Shown here piece after piece: positions 14,313 to 22,376 of a DNA stretch of 26,112 nt. The DNA is taken from positions 1 through 26,112 of the forward strand of contig JAYVJM010000034.1 in NCBI GenBank assembly GCA_043769275.1, in the 5' to 3' direction. Made by a program: the position numbers and the translations under genes. Within the stretch, counting starts at the first letter, position 1. Every line of letters starts with the position of its first letter. The notes beneath the pieces are model-generated. The model had not been told where the DNA came from, ran no database searches, and worked only from the letters and a program-made list of their open reading frames with translations. This stretch comes from JAYVJM01 sp043769275 (GTDB lineage: Bacteria; Pseudomonadota; Gammaproteobacteria; Pseudomonadales; UBA7239).

Positions 14313-14897
14313 TTAGCTTTGTGGATGTGTGGCAACATCATGTATTTCCTTCACCTGTGCGCGCAGGAACAGGGTTTCATTAATTAAATCAGCCTGCATG
14401 CCCAGTGCCTGTGCCACGCTGCTGTGGTCGCGTATGGTAACAGCTTTGTTTGTTTCCACGAATTGACGCTCCAAGTAAAGCCGCAGCGTTTGGCTGTTGA
14501 TACTGGTATCAAAATTCCATATTTGCGCATCACCGATCAAATCCACAATTTGTGCTTTTTTCTGTAAAGCGGCTGTTTTTGCTCTAGCGTGCCACGGGTT
14601 TTCGGTTGTGACGAGCTGCGTTGTGTCTGGATTTGTTTGTGGCATTACAGCACGCGGCTGGTCGATTTCTGCGTAATCATTGGCTTCAAATTGCCGCAAC
14701 TGTTCGCCCGTTATCTGCCAAGCCAGCTTGCCGGTTTCATCGAAGTGCTCTAGGAAGGGAAATGCGATTTGCATGTCGGGGTCTTGCGTATAAATAGCAG
14801 CGACATTTGCGCTTTCTAGGGGCTGCCAGCGGTAACTCAGGCCAATGACGGCCAGCGTCAACATGCAGAGCACGCTGAGGATGCCGCGCCAGTTCAT
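14313..14897 (-). CDS. lptC: LPS export protein LptC
   Basis: A 194-residue bitopic inner-membrane protein with one N-terminal helix (about residues 5-22, ILSVLCMLTLAVIGLSY) and a periplasmic jellyroll that hands LPS from LptBFG to LptA. Family features include DPDMQIAFPFLEHFDETGKLAWQITGEQL, broken here as the D-x-x-M and the FDETGKLAWQI parts, and IVDLIGDAQIWN followed by SQTLRLYLERQFVETNKAVTI. Overlaps the kdsC stop by four bases. Position between kdsC and lptA is the standard gammaproteobacterial one. Confidence 0.92.
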   Translation of the reverse strand: MNWRGILSVLCMLTLAVIGLSYRWQPLESANVAAIYTQDPDMQIAFPFLEHFDETGKLAWQITGEQLRQFEANDYAEIDQPRAVMPQTNPDTTQLVTTENPWHARAKTAALQKKAQIVDLIGDAQIWNFDTSINSQTLRLYLERQFVETNKAVTIRDHSSVAQALGMQADLINETLFLRAQVKEIHDVATHPQS

Positions 14898-15463
14898 AGC
14901 GAAACCTCTAGGTATGCTTGTTGCTGACCTAACAGTTTTCCCTGCGCGGCCAAGATAAACTCGCAGGCTTCACGCACCGCTCCTGCGCCACCGGCCGCGT
15001 GTGTAATGAAGTCGGCACGCTCGCGCACCCGCGTCACGGCACTCGCCGGCGCGATACCTAAACCAGCGTGGCAGATGGCGGCTAGATCGGGCAGATCATC
15101 GCCCATATAAGCGATTTCTTCGTAACGCAATGCTCTGTCAGTCGCGATGGCTTTCATCGCCGCGTACTTGTCTTCCCTTCCTTGCAGTAGGAGCGAAATG
15201 CCCAATTCCTGTGCGCGACGCTCAACCATCAGGCTCACTCGACCCGTGATAATGCCCACTTGCACGCCGCCGCGCTGCAATAGTTTGATGCCAAGGCCAT
15301 CATGAATATGAAAGGTTTTAGATTCACTACAGCTATTACCTGTGACGCTGTACGTTATCGAGCCGTCTGTCAGTACGCCGTCCACATCCAGCAGCAGTAG
15401 CTTTATGGGCTGCGCGAGCTTAGCAGCTTGTGCGGCCGCCTCTGTGATGATGGAGGCTTTCAT
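14894..15463 (-). CDS. kdsC: 3-deoxy-D-manno-octulosonate 8-phosphate phosphatase KdsC
   Basis: HAD-superfamily phosphatase that makes free Kdo from Kdo 8-phosphate, supplying the inner core sugar of LPS. The nucleophile motif DVDGVLTDG is at about residues 26-34, motif II T in IITGRVS (about 73-79), the Lys in REDKYAAM and motif IV GDDLPDLAAI (about 122-131). It is 189 residues, near the E. coli length of 188. The start overlaps the kdsD stop by four bases. Confidence 0.95.
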   Translation of the reverse strand: MKASIITEAAAQAAKLAQPIKLLLLDVDGVLTDGSITYSVTGNSCSESKTFHIHDGLGIKLLQRGGVQVGIITGRVSLMVERRAQELGISLLLQGREDKYAAMKAIATDRALRYEEIAYMGDDLPDLAAICHAGLGIAPASAVTRVRERADFITHAAGGAGAVREACEFILAAQGKLLGQQQAYLEVSL

Positions 15464-16440
15464 GCGACACCTGCCTTAAGAATGTCGTGTAGATGTACGA
15501 TGCCTTCGATGCGCTTATTGGCATCGGCCACCACAAGCGCGGTGATGCTTTTCTGTTCCATGATGGCCAGCGCCTCTGCCGCTAGCATCGTGCGATGGAC
15601 TGTTGTACAGCGTGGATTCATCACCTGACTCATTAGCGTGTGGCGTAGATCAATAAATTCATCATGCAGCGTGCGGCGTAAATCGCCATCGGTAAAAATG
15701 CCTAGCAGTTGATGTTGGTCGACTACCGTGGTCAACCCAAACCCTTTCGCGTTCATTTCCAGAAGCGCCTCGGCTAAGGAAGTGTGCAGGCCCACACGGG
15801 GAATGGCATCGCCTTTGTGCATGATGTCATCTACCTTTAACAGTAACTTGCGCCCCAGCATGCCGCCTGGGTGTGAAAACGCGAAATCCTCGGCGGTGAA
15901 GCCGCGCGCTTCCAGCAACGCGATGGCCAAGGCATCACCCAAAACCAAAGCCACTGTGGTACTGGATGTTGGCGCAAGATCGAGCGGACAGGCTTCCTGC
16001 TCCACGCTGGCATCCAAATGCACATCTGCGGTTAATGCTAGCGTTGATCCCGCATTGCCGCTCATGCCAATCAGTGGCACGCCGAGGCGCTTAATCAGCG
16101 GAAGCAAAGTGACAATTTCAGGCGTGGTGCCAGAATTGGATAAGGCAAGAACCACGTCTTTCGCGGTAATCATGCCCATATCACCATGACTGGCTTCGCC
16201 AGGATGCACAAAAAATGCAGGACTGCCTGTGCTTGATAGTGTGGCGGCGATTTTGCGGCAAATATGGCCGGACTTGCCCATGCCGGTCACAATCACGCGC
16301 CCCTCACAGGCCAGTAGCATCGCACAGGCTTTGGCAAAGTCGGCGTTGATTGCAGTATGCGCACGAGCTACGGCGGCATTTTCTAATTGCAGCACGCGCA
16401 AACCGGAGGCAACAAAGTGTTCTGCCTTACATTGTTTCAT
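15460..16440 (-). CDS. kdsD: D-arabinose 5-phosphate isomerase KdsD
   Basis: Makes arabinose 5-phosphate from ribulose 5-phosphate, the first committed substrate of Kdo synthesis. A SIS sugar-isomerase domain (about 35-180; GMGKSGH at 53-59, ALSNSGTTPEI, DLAPTSSTT) is followed by two CBS domains (about 205-326). Length 326 equals the family norm (E. coli 328). An AAGGA lies about 7 bases before the ATG. It is the first gene of the kdsD-kdsC-lptC-lptA-lptB run, whose junctions mostly overlap by four bases. Confidence 0.95.
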   Translation of the reverse strand: MKQCKAEHFVASGLRVLQLENAAVARAHTAINADFAKACAMLLACEGRVIVTGMGKSGHICRKIAATLSSTGSPAFFVHPGEASHGDMGMITAKDVVLALSNSGTTPEIVTLLPLIKRLGVPLIGMSGNAGSTLALTADVHLDASVEQEACPLDLAPTSSTTVALVLGDALAIALLEARGFTAEDFAFSHPGGMLGRKLLLKVDDIMHKGDAIPRVGLHTSLAEALLEMNAKGFGLTTVVDQHQLLGIFTDGDLRRTLHDEFIDLRHTLMSQVMNPRCTTVHRTMLAAEALAIMEQKSITALVVADANKRIEGIVHLHDILKAGVA

Positions 16441-16508
16441 TGGGCATTCCTTTTCTGCGCCAAGATAGGGTTAGAAACCGCTTCCAAAATTGATTTCCAC
16501 ATTCATGC

Positions 16509-16547
16509 GCCTGTCGAAGCACGCCCTACAGGCTCAGGGCGAATGGA
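16509..16547 (+). repeat. Fragment of the dispersed repeat (copy D)
   Basis: In the 135-base gap between argF and kdsD, CTGTCGAAGCACGCCC followed by CAGGCTCAGGGCGAATGG matches the core (CTTCGATACGCCYGC...CTCAGGGCGARCGG) of the larger repeats, but with several changes and no flanking parts. It lies in the untranslated region upstream of kdsD. Confidence 0.45.
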
Positions 16548-16575
16548 AAGTGATTATTGGCCAAGTATCAGTACA

Positions 16576-17490
16576 TTATGGCCTGCTGTTTTCCATTAGA
16601 AAGACCATCAGCGCTTTTTGTACGTGCAGACGATTTTCAGCTTCATCCCACACGACAGAGCGCCGGTCATCCAACATATCTTCACTTACTTCTTCGCCGC
16701 GATGTGCGGGCAGGCAGTGCATGAACAGCGCGTCTGGCTTGGCGATATCCATAATCACAGGGGAAACCTGAAACCCGCTGAATCGCCGCACACGCTCGCG
16801 CTGCTCTTCCTCCTGCCCCATAGATGCCCATACATCAGTGGCAATTAGATCCGAATTTTTCGCCGCTGTGTGTATGTCATGGCTCACGCTGACACGGTGA
16901 CAATAGCGTTTCAGCAAATCAGCATTTGGCTCAAAAGTCGGCGGACAGGCAATGCGGAGCGTGAAGTCAAATTGCTCGGCAGCGTGTATCCACGTTTGGC
17001 ACATATTGTTGCCGTCACCAATCCACGCCACGGTTTTTCCGGTGATGTCGCCGCGCTGTTCCATCCATGTTTGTACGTCGGCCAGCACTTGGCAGGGGTG
17101 AAAGTCGTCGGTCAGTGCGTTGATGACCGGCACGCGTGAAAAGGCGGAGAAACGCTCAATGTTCGCGTGAGCAAAGGTACGAATCATAATGATGTCGACC
17201 ATGCGTGACAGCACGCGCGCGGAATCCTCTATTGGTTCGCCACGCCCTAGCTGGGTGTCGCGTGCCGACAAAAAAATGGCGTGGCCGCCCAACTGCGCCA
17301 TACCCGCCTCGAAAGACACCCGCGTGCGCGTGGAGGCTTTCTCAAACATCATGCCCAGCACTTTTTGCTTGAAAATATCGTTGTCAACACCTGCGTAATG
17401 CGCGGCTTTCATGGTGATCGCTCTTGCAATCACCACACGCAACTCAGCGGGCGTAAGATCAAGCAGAGTCAGAAAATGACGGACAGCCAC
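16576..17490 (-). CDS. argF: Ornithine carbamoyltransferase ArgF
   Basis: Transfers the carbamoyl group to ornithine to give citrulline in arginine synthesis. Diagnostic motifs are complete: carbamoyl-phosphate-binding STRTR at 53-57, HPCQ at 131-134, ornithine-binding DVWASMG at about 219-225 and the catalytic HCLP at 258-261. The 304-residue length is typical of the anabolic enzyme. It follows argD by 10 bases on the same strand, so argD-argF is an operon. Confidence 0.96.
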   Translation of the reverse strand: MAVRHFLTLLDLTPAELRVVIARAITMKAAHYAGVDNDIFKQKVLGMMFEKASTRTRVSFEAGMAQLGGHAIFLSARDTQLGRGEPIEDSARVLSRMVDIIMIRTFAHANIERFSAFSRVPVINALTDDFHPCQVLADVQTWMEQRGDITGKTVAWIGDGNNMCQTWIHAAEQFDFTLRIACPPTFEPNADLLKRYCHRVSVSHDIHTAAKNSDLIATDVWASMGQEEEQRERVRRFSGFQVSPVIMDIAKPDALFMHCLPAHRGEEVSEDMLDDRRSVVWDEAENRLHVQKALMVFLMENSRP

Positions 17491-17500
17491 GTGCGTTACC

Positions 17501-18676
17501 TCAAGCGTGTGCGCGAATCAGATCGCATAGTGTATTGACCAAAAGATCAGCTTCGTCGTCGGTGAGCGTCAGCGGCGGCAAGAGGCGAATAACCTTGCCA
17601 GCCGTGACGTTAATTAGCACACCTTTTGCCGCGGCTTGCGCGGTCAGTTGCGGGCAGTCGCTCGCCAGCTCTATACCCAGTATCAAGCCTTTGCCGCGCA
17701 CTGAGATTACTTGCTTGCAATCCGATAGCATCGACGTGAAACGTGCGAGCAATGATTGCCCCGTCGTCACTGCGCGTGCGATCAGATCATCGGCATGCAA
17801 CACGTCAAGCACCGCCAGCGCCGCAGCACAGGCCAGTGGATTGCCGCCGTAAGTTGAAGCGTGATGCCCCGGCTGAAACAAGCTGGCTGCTTTGCCGCGC
17901 GCCAGACACACGCCAATAGGAAAGCCATTGCCAAGCCCTTTAGCCGTGGTGACGACATCAGGCAAAATGCCATTGTGCTGGTAGGCAAAAAATTGGCCAG
18001 TGCGGCCGTTGCCGGTTTGGACTTCGTCTAGCATTAGCAGCCACTGGTGTTGATCACATAGGGCGCGCAAGTGATTCAAATAGTCAGGGGCAGGTACACG
18101 TATACCGCCTTCACCTTGTACTGGCTCCACCAAAATAGCAACGACATTCGAGTGATTTTTGGCGATATTTTTTATGGAATCTAAATCATCAAATGGCGCA
18201 CGCAAAAAGCCCTGCACTAGAGGCTGGAAGCCGGTATAAACCATGGGGTTACGGTTGCCACTGGCACTCAGCGTGGCCAATGTACGGCCGTGGAATGCCT
18301 GCTCCATTACCACTATGGCGGGGCTTTCTATGTTTTTTGTATGCCCGTATAGCCTCGCCAACTTGATAGCAGCCTCATTGGCTTCGGCACCGGAATTGCC
18401 GAAAAACGCAGTTTCCATGCCAGACAACGCGCGCAAACGCTCCGCCAGTTTTTCCTGCAAAGGGATGTTGTAAAGATTGGATGTATGCACCAATGTCGCG
18501 GCTTGTGCGGCTATTGCCTGCGCTACACGGGGGTTTGCATGACCCACGCCACATACCGCAATTCCGCTGATAGCATCTAAATAGCGCTTACCATCGACAT
18601 CTATCAGCCAAGAGCCTTCACCTCGCACGAAAGTCAGCGAGCGTTTACCGTAGGCGTTCATTACTGCGTTCGACAT
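17501..18676 (-). CDS. argD: Acetylornithine aminotransferase ArgD
   Basis: PLP-dependent class III aminotransferase that converts N-acetylglutamate semialdehyde to N-acetylornithine (and may serve in lysine synthesis as succinyl-DAP aminotransferase). The PLP site shows as FFGNSGAEANEAAIKLAR (about 91-108), MLDEVQTGNGRTG (about 215-227) and the Schiff-base Lys246 in TAKGLGNGFPIG. Length 391 is normal. It heads the argD-argF pair; its upstream region carries the palindromic repeat copy B. Confidence 0.94.
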   Translation of the reverse strand: MSNAVMNAYGKRSLTFVRGEGSWLIDVDGKRYLDAISGIAVCGVGHANPRVAQAIAAQAATLVHTSNLYNIPLQEKLAERLRALSGMETAFFGNSGAEANEAAIKLARLYGHTKNIESPAIVVMEQAFHGRTLATLSASGNRNPMVYTGFQPLVQGFLRAPFDDLDSIKNIAKNHSNVVAILVEPVQGEGGIRVPAPDYLNHLRALCDQHQWLLMLDEVQTGNGRTGQFFAYQHNGILPDVVTTAKGLGNGFPIGVCLARGKAASLFQPGHHASTYGGNPLACAAALAVLDVLHADDLIARAVTTGQSLLARFTSMLSDCKQVISVRGKGLILGIELASDCPQLTAQAAAKGVLINVTAGKVIRLLPPLTLTDDEADLLVNTLCDLIRAHA

Positions 18677-18716
18677 AGAACTTACCTCATCATCGATAAA
18701 AGCCGATTAAACCAAG

Positions 18717-18871
18717 AAAAAACAGTTGTCGCCCTGCTCATGCTTTGATACGCGCGAAAAACCGCACGACTCAACAAGCGACAAATCACCCATTGGGTGA
18801 AAAGCCGCTCGCCCTGAGTAACCCGCGCAGCAGGCGTATCGAAGGATTTGTATCGTTCAACTGCGTTTTTT
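18717..18871 (+). repeat. Palindromic dispersed repeat, copy B
   Basis: About 155 bases, bounded by AAAAAACAGTTG (18717-18728) on the left and CAACTGCGTTTTTT (18858-18871) on the right, with the inner pair TTTGATACGC versus GGCGTATCGAAGG, and a small central stem CACCCATTGGGTG (18787-18799). Shares several blocks in order with copy A. It lies between the argD start and the rpmA terminator, in the probable argD leader. Confidence 0.75.
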
Positions 18872-18890
18872 AGGCTAAATTCCAAAAACA

Positions 18891-18917
18891 AAAAAGCCCC
18901 GAATAAAGGGGCTTTTT
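18891..18917 (-). terminator. Rho-independent terminator after rpmA (symmetrical)
   Basis: AAAAAGCCCC (18891-18900), 7-base loop, GGGGCTTTTT (18908-18917): a perfect 10-base stem with A- and T-ends, so it can stop transcription from either strand. It lies 24 bases after the rpmA stop and should end rplU-rpmA. Confidence 0.9.
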
Positions 18918-18940
18918 GACTTCTGCAAAAAAACGGTGCG

Positions 18941-19198
18941 TTAAGCTACGAGAATAGACACATAACGGCGACGGCTTTTACCTTTTACAGTAAACAGTAC
19001 GGTGCCATTTGCTGTAGCAAACAGGGTGTGGTCGGTGCCCATGCCCATATTGTCACCCGCATGGTATTCGGTACCGCGCTGACGCACGATGATATTGCCC
19101 GCCTTTACTTGCTGGCCGCCATACCGCTTTACACCCAAACGCTTGGACTGCGAATCGCGACCGTTGCGGGTGCTGCCGCCTGCTTTTTTGTGAGCCAT
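18941..19198 (-). CDS. rpmA: Large ribosomal subunit protein bL27
   Basis: An 85-residue ribosomal protein near the peptidyl transferase centre. The N-terminus MAHKKAGGSTRNGRDSQSKR and LGVKRYGGQ, then GNIIVRQRGT and HAGDNMGMGTDHTLFA, are the classic bL27 sequence. The AHKKAGGS start means there is no cleaved N-terminal extension as in Firmicutes. AGGAG lies upstream at a normal distance. Thirty-two bases after rplU. Confidence 0.98.
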   Translation of the reverse strand: MAHKKAGGSTRNGRDSQSKRLGVKRYGGQQVKAGNIIVRQRGTEYHAGDNMGMGTDHTLFATANGTVLFTVKGKSRRRYVSILVA

Positions 19199-19230
19199 GC
19201 TCTACTCCTGAATCTCGGTAATTAAGCGTT

Positions 19231-19542
19231 TTATGCGCTGATTGCAGTAATTTTGATCTGCGTAAACCACTGACGGTGACCCATCTGCTTGCGATAGTGT
19301 TTGCGGCGGCGGAATTTGATGACAGTAACTTTGTCTGCGCGACCGTGGCTCAATACCTCAGCCGACACTTTGCTGCCCGCAACAAACGGCGCGCCAATCT
19401 GCACCGCAGCACCGGCACCCACCATCAAAACATCATTGAAGTCGATCTTGTCGCCGACCACAGCCTCCAGCAATTCAACATTCAGCACTTCACCTTCTAC
19501 TACTCGGTGCTGCTTGCCACCGCTCTCAATTACCGCGTACAT
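19231..19542 (-). CDS. rplU: Large ribosomal subunit protein bL21
   Basis: A 103-residue 23S-rRNA-binding protein. MYAVIESGGKQHRV, the internal VGAGAAVQIGAPFV and KVTVIKFRRRKHYRKQMGHRQ are diagnostic. The frame is open further upstream, but ATG 19542 is chosen because the family starts MYAV and a GGAG sits 8 bases before it; ATG 19548 is too close to that site. First gene of rplU-rpmA. Confidence 0.97.
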   Translation of the reverse strand: MYAVIESGGKQHRVVEGEVLNVELLEAVVGDKIDFNDVLMVGAGAAVQIGAPFVAGSKVSAEVLSHGRADKVTVIKFRRRKHYRKQMGHRQWFTQIKITAISA

Positions 19543-19593
19543 AGTCATAACTCCAAACGTCTGCCCCACCGCGAGCGGGGGCGAAGGGCGCGC

Positions 19594-19622
19594 ATTGTAG
19601 GAAAATCACTCGCGACAGGCAA
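19594..19622 (-). promoter_or_regulatory. Sigma-70-type promoter for rplU-rpmA
   Basis: On the minus strand: -35 TTGCCT (19622-19617), 17-base spacer, -10 TACAAT (19599-19594), 52 bases before the rplU start. Good match in both boxes and ideal spacing, followed by a G/C-rich initial transcribed region as in stringently controlled ribosomal promoters. Confidence 0.75.
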
Positions 19623-19650
19623 GCCTTTCGCTAAAAATTACGGCGCGTGC

Positions 19651-19679
19651 GACACACAAGCCTAGCTTTGCTTTAGAAT
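19651..19679 (+). promoter_or_regulatory. Possible promoter for the sensor kinase gene
   Basis: A TAGAAT (19674-19679) is a good -10 hexamer 35 bases before the ATG at 19715; the -35 position 17 bases upstream reads GACACA, a poor match. It is back to back with the rplU promoter. Confidence 0.35.
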
Positions 19680-19714
19680 TCGGCACATCGCTCTGGCGCG
19701 TTTCGGCCACACTT

Positions 19715-21262
19715 ATGCCCACTGCCTCTATAGACCATCGCTCAAAGCGTGCACCAAAAATGGAACTGCGTGCAGCCGTATGCTCCCGCATGTGGGCGAT
19801 AATCTTGTTACTTAACTTTTCTCCAGCAGCCGGTGCTCCGCTACTTTCCGAGGGCGCAGGCTTGACTCTGCCCCTGCAAGCCGCGGTCGACCAGGATCAA
19901 ACGCACCTACTATTCGTTTTTTTACTTGCCTTGCCCGCCATCGCGCTATGGGCTTATTTGCGGCAAAAAAAGACAAAAACAAAATTGCGCGAATGGGAAA
20001 GTGCTTATCGCAACATCGAACAACGCTTGGAAGAGCGCGCACAGAAGCTAAGCGGCATTAACGGCATGCTTTACGCAGAAATCGCCGAGCATGAATTAAC
20101 GGAGGAAAAGCTTCGTAAAACAAGGGATTATCTCAACAGCATTATCAACTCCATGCCCTCCGTGTTGATCAGTGTCACCGCCGATGGTCGCATCACGCAC
20201 TGGAATGCCAGTACAGAACGCACAGCGGAGCAGTGCGGTAATGAAGTCGTAGGCAAGCTGTTGTGGCAGGTTTATCCGAACCTGCCCATCACGCCAGAGA
20301 TGATTCAGCAGGCCATTAACGACGGCAGACCCAAAGTCATGGAAAGCCGCAAACAGGAAAACAATGGCGACGTGCGTTTCAGCGACATTATTGTGTATCC
20401 GCTAGCGGCGCGCGACATTCAGGAGGCCGTTATTCGTCTTGACGACGTTACGCCGCGCATCATGATGGAAAACATGATGATCCAAAATGAAAAAATGCTG
20501 TCACTTGGCGAGCTGGCAGCCGGCATGGCGCATGAAATCAACAATCCTCTTAGTGCCATTTTACAAAGTGTACAAAACATCGAACGCCGTCTGTCTGTTG
20601 ATCTGCTCAAAAACAATGATGAAGCTGCGTACGCGCTGAATATTGACCTTGCGCAGTTGAATCGCTACTTGCAGTCGCGCGAAATTTTCGATTTTTTGGC
20701 CACTATTCGCAAGGCGGGCGAACGTTCGGCGCGGATTGTGGCCAATATGCTTAGCTTTGCGCGTAGCGGCGGCCAGCATACGTTAACTGATCTAAACCGC
20801 TTGATTGAAAGCTGCTTGGAACTTGCCGACAATAATTTTGAAACTCAACAGCAAAATGGCGACATGCGCATCGAGCTGGTGCGTGAATTGGGGGATAATA
20901 TCCCCACCCTACTTTGTTCTGCGCCAGAAATACAGCAAGTGTTGCTAAATTTACTGCGCAATGCAGCACAAGCCCTCACCACATCAGAGCAAAGCAGCCC
21001 GCGCATTACGATCAGTACGAGTTGCGATACTGTGTATGCACAAATCAAAATAACCGACAACGGGCCCGGCATTTCGCAAGATGTGCAAGGGCATATTTTT
21101 GAGCCTTTCTTCACCACCAAAGAGGTTGGCCAAGGTACCGGTTTAGGCTTATCTATTTCCTACTTTATAATTACAGAACAACACGGCGGCTCAATTGAAA
21201 TTGATTCAGCGTGCGGAACAGGCACCAGCTTTACTATCCGACTACCGCTCCCATCCACTTAA
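19715..21262 (+). CDS. PAS-domain sensor histidine kinase, orphan
   Basis: A 515-residue membrane histidine kinase. Hydrophobic segments at about 25-41 and 64-82 frame a small loop of about 20 residues, so there is hardly any external sensor domain. A coiled coil (about 87-140) leads to a PAS domain (about 138-255; VLISVTADGRITHWNASTER, quoted from its core, is typical). The dimerisation/phospho-acceptor box has H273 in LGELAAGMAHEINNPL. The ATPase domain shows the N box (NLLRNAAQAL), G1 (DNGPGI), F box (FEPFFTTK) and G2 (GQGTGLGLS). The H-box and GTGLGLS style resemble NtrB-like kinases. No response regulator lies next to it. Start at ATG 19715 lacks a clear ribosome site; ATG 19760 is an alternative. 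Confidence 0.88.
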   Translation: MPTASIDHRSKRAPKMELRAAVCSRMWAIILLLNFSPAAGAPLLSEGAGLTLPLQAAVDQDQTHLLFVFLLALPAIALWAYLRQKKTKTKLREWESAYRNIEQRLEERAQKLSGINGMLYAEIAEHELTEEKLRKTRDYLNSIINSMPSVLISVTADGRITHWNASTERTAEQCGNEVVGKLLWQVYPNLPITPEMIQQAINDGRPKVMESRKQENNGDVRFSDIIVYPLAARDIQEAVIRLDDVTPRIMMENMMIQNEKMLSLGELAAGMAHEINNPLSAILQSVQNIERRLSVDLLKNNDEAAYALNIDLAQLNRYLQSREIFDFLATIRKAGERSARIVANMLSFARSGGQHTLTDLNRLIESCLELADNNFETQQQNGDMRIELVRELGDNIPTLLCSAPEIQQVLLNLLRNAAQALTTSEQSSPRITISTSCDTVYAQIKITDNGPGISQDVQGHIFEPFFTTKEVGQGTGLGLSISYFIITEQHGGSIEIDSACGTGTSFTIRLPLPST

Positions 21263-21282
21263 AGACTCACTCAGAGTGATTT

Positions 21283-21654
21283 ATGGAAGTATTTACAGAA
21301 GTTTCGATTGAGGCTGCGCACCGCCTGCCGAACGTACCACTTGGGCACAAATGCGGCCGACTGCACGGCCATTCGTTTCGCGTAGCAATATATGTGAGCG
21401 GGGCTGTAGGCGCAGACAGCGGCTGGGTCATGGATTTTTCTGACATTAAAGCTGCCTTCAAGCCACTGTGGGAACAGATGGATCATCATTACCTCAACGA
21501 CATAAGCGGCCTTGAAAACCCAACCAGCGAAAACATTGCGCGATGGATATGGCGGCATTTAAAGCCTGCCTTACCGCTATTGACCCAAATTATTGTGCGT
21601 GAAACCTGCACCAGCGGTTGTATTTATCGCGGTGAAATAGCGGACAATTCGTGA
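21283..21654 (+). CDS. queD: 6-carboxy-5,6,7,8-tetrahydropterin synthase QueD
   Basis: Second step of queuosine (7-deazaguanine) synthesis from dihydroneopterin triphosphate. The 123-residue T-fold protein has Zn ligands His13 (EAAHRL), His28 and His30 (GRLHGHSF), the catalytic Cys24 (HKCGRLHG), the second catalytic D-H pair in MDHHYLND (67-69) and Glu107 that anchors the pterin (IVRET). Length and motifs match QueD rather than the larger eukaryotic PTPS. Other queuosine genes are not adjacent. It overlaps the next gene at TGATG. Confidence 0.93.
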   Translation: MEVFTEVSIEAAHRLPNVPLGHKCGRLHGHSFRVAIYVSGAVGADSGWVMDFSDIKAAFKPLWEQMDHHYLNDISGLENPTSENIARWIWRHLKPALPLLTQIIVRETCTSGCIYRGEIADNS

Positions 21655-22376
21655 TGGCGCTGCGGCATTTACAGTACTTGGATGCGATGGGCATTATCCA
21701 GTACGTTGCACGTCGACCGCTGCCCAATGCGCTCGCGTCAAGCGTCATCACGGTTCAGCCTGTGCCGAGAGAAAACCTGCATTCCTTGGCCGCACCAAAA
21801 CAGGTGCCACAAACTGCCGCCGCCATCACCACGAAAAGCGCATTGGTTGATATCAAAATTCCAGAGCTAGAGTCATCCAAACGCGGGCAGGTTACGGTTA
21901 AAATAAGCCCCGTGGCTTCTCTTGCAAAAAGTGCCGTTGTTACATTTCAGTGTCAAATAGCATGGTGGCTGGTTGATGACTTGCTGCTACTGGTAGATGC
22001 ACCGCGTATGAGCGACCAGCAAATCACGCTGTTGCGCAACATTCTTCGCGCTCTGAAACGCAGTGATGATTTACCGCCTGCGCAGCAATTTTCTTGGCCT
22101 TTGGCGCAGCGTAAAGACCGTTCACTGGAAGCTGCGCGCGATCAATTTCAAGGCATGCTAGATGAGGGGCCGCTCAAGCAACTCACTGTTCGCCAAATCA
22201 TTATTTTGGGTTCCGCACCTACGCGTCTTTTACAAACAAATGAAGCAAATTCGGCGCGAAACAGCCGCTATTGCGACTGGCCTGTACTGTCTTTCGACAA
22301 CCTGCAATTACTGCTAGATGAGCCGCAGCGCAAAGCGGGCGTATGGAACATGCTGCTGCCTTTAGTCTCCCCATGA
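21654..22376 (+). CDS. holD: Probable DNA polymerase III psi subunit HolD, enlarged
   Basis: A 240-residue protein directly before rimI, the place held by holD in E. coli. Its N-terminus (HLQYLDAMGIIQYVARRPLP) has the pattern of E. coli psi (LQQLGITQWSLRRP), the piece known to bind the chi subunit. Its middle, LLLLVDAPRMSDQQITLLRNIL, parallels the psi segment LVMVANDLP...SDVLRAL, and its end, LSFDNLQLLLDEPQRKAGVWNML, parallels PALTDLRANPTARAALWQQI. E. coli psi is 137 residues; here there is an extra Pro/Ala/Lys linker of about 70 residues (about 25-95) and a longer centre. Psi joins the clamp loader to chi and SSB. This is my alignment by eye and needs a profile check. The stop overlaps rimI. 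Confidence 0.6.
   Translation: MALRHLQYLDAMGIIQYVARRPLPNALASSVITVQPVPRENLHSLAAPKQVPQTAAAITTKSALVDIKIPELESSKRGQVTVKISPVASLAKSAVVTFQCQIAWWLVDDLLLLVDAPRMSDQQITLLRNILRALKRSDDLPPAQQFSWPLAQRKDRSLEAARDQFQGMLDEGPLKQLTVRQIIILGSAPTRLLQTNEANSARNSRYCDWPVLSFDNLQLLLDEPQRKAGVWNMLLPLVSP

Noticed and set aside
16551..16580. GGCCA ... TGGCC inverted pair after argF as a terminator
   Set aside because: Long loop, five-base stem and no T-run; not convincing.
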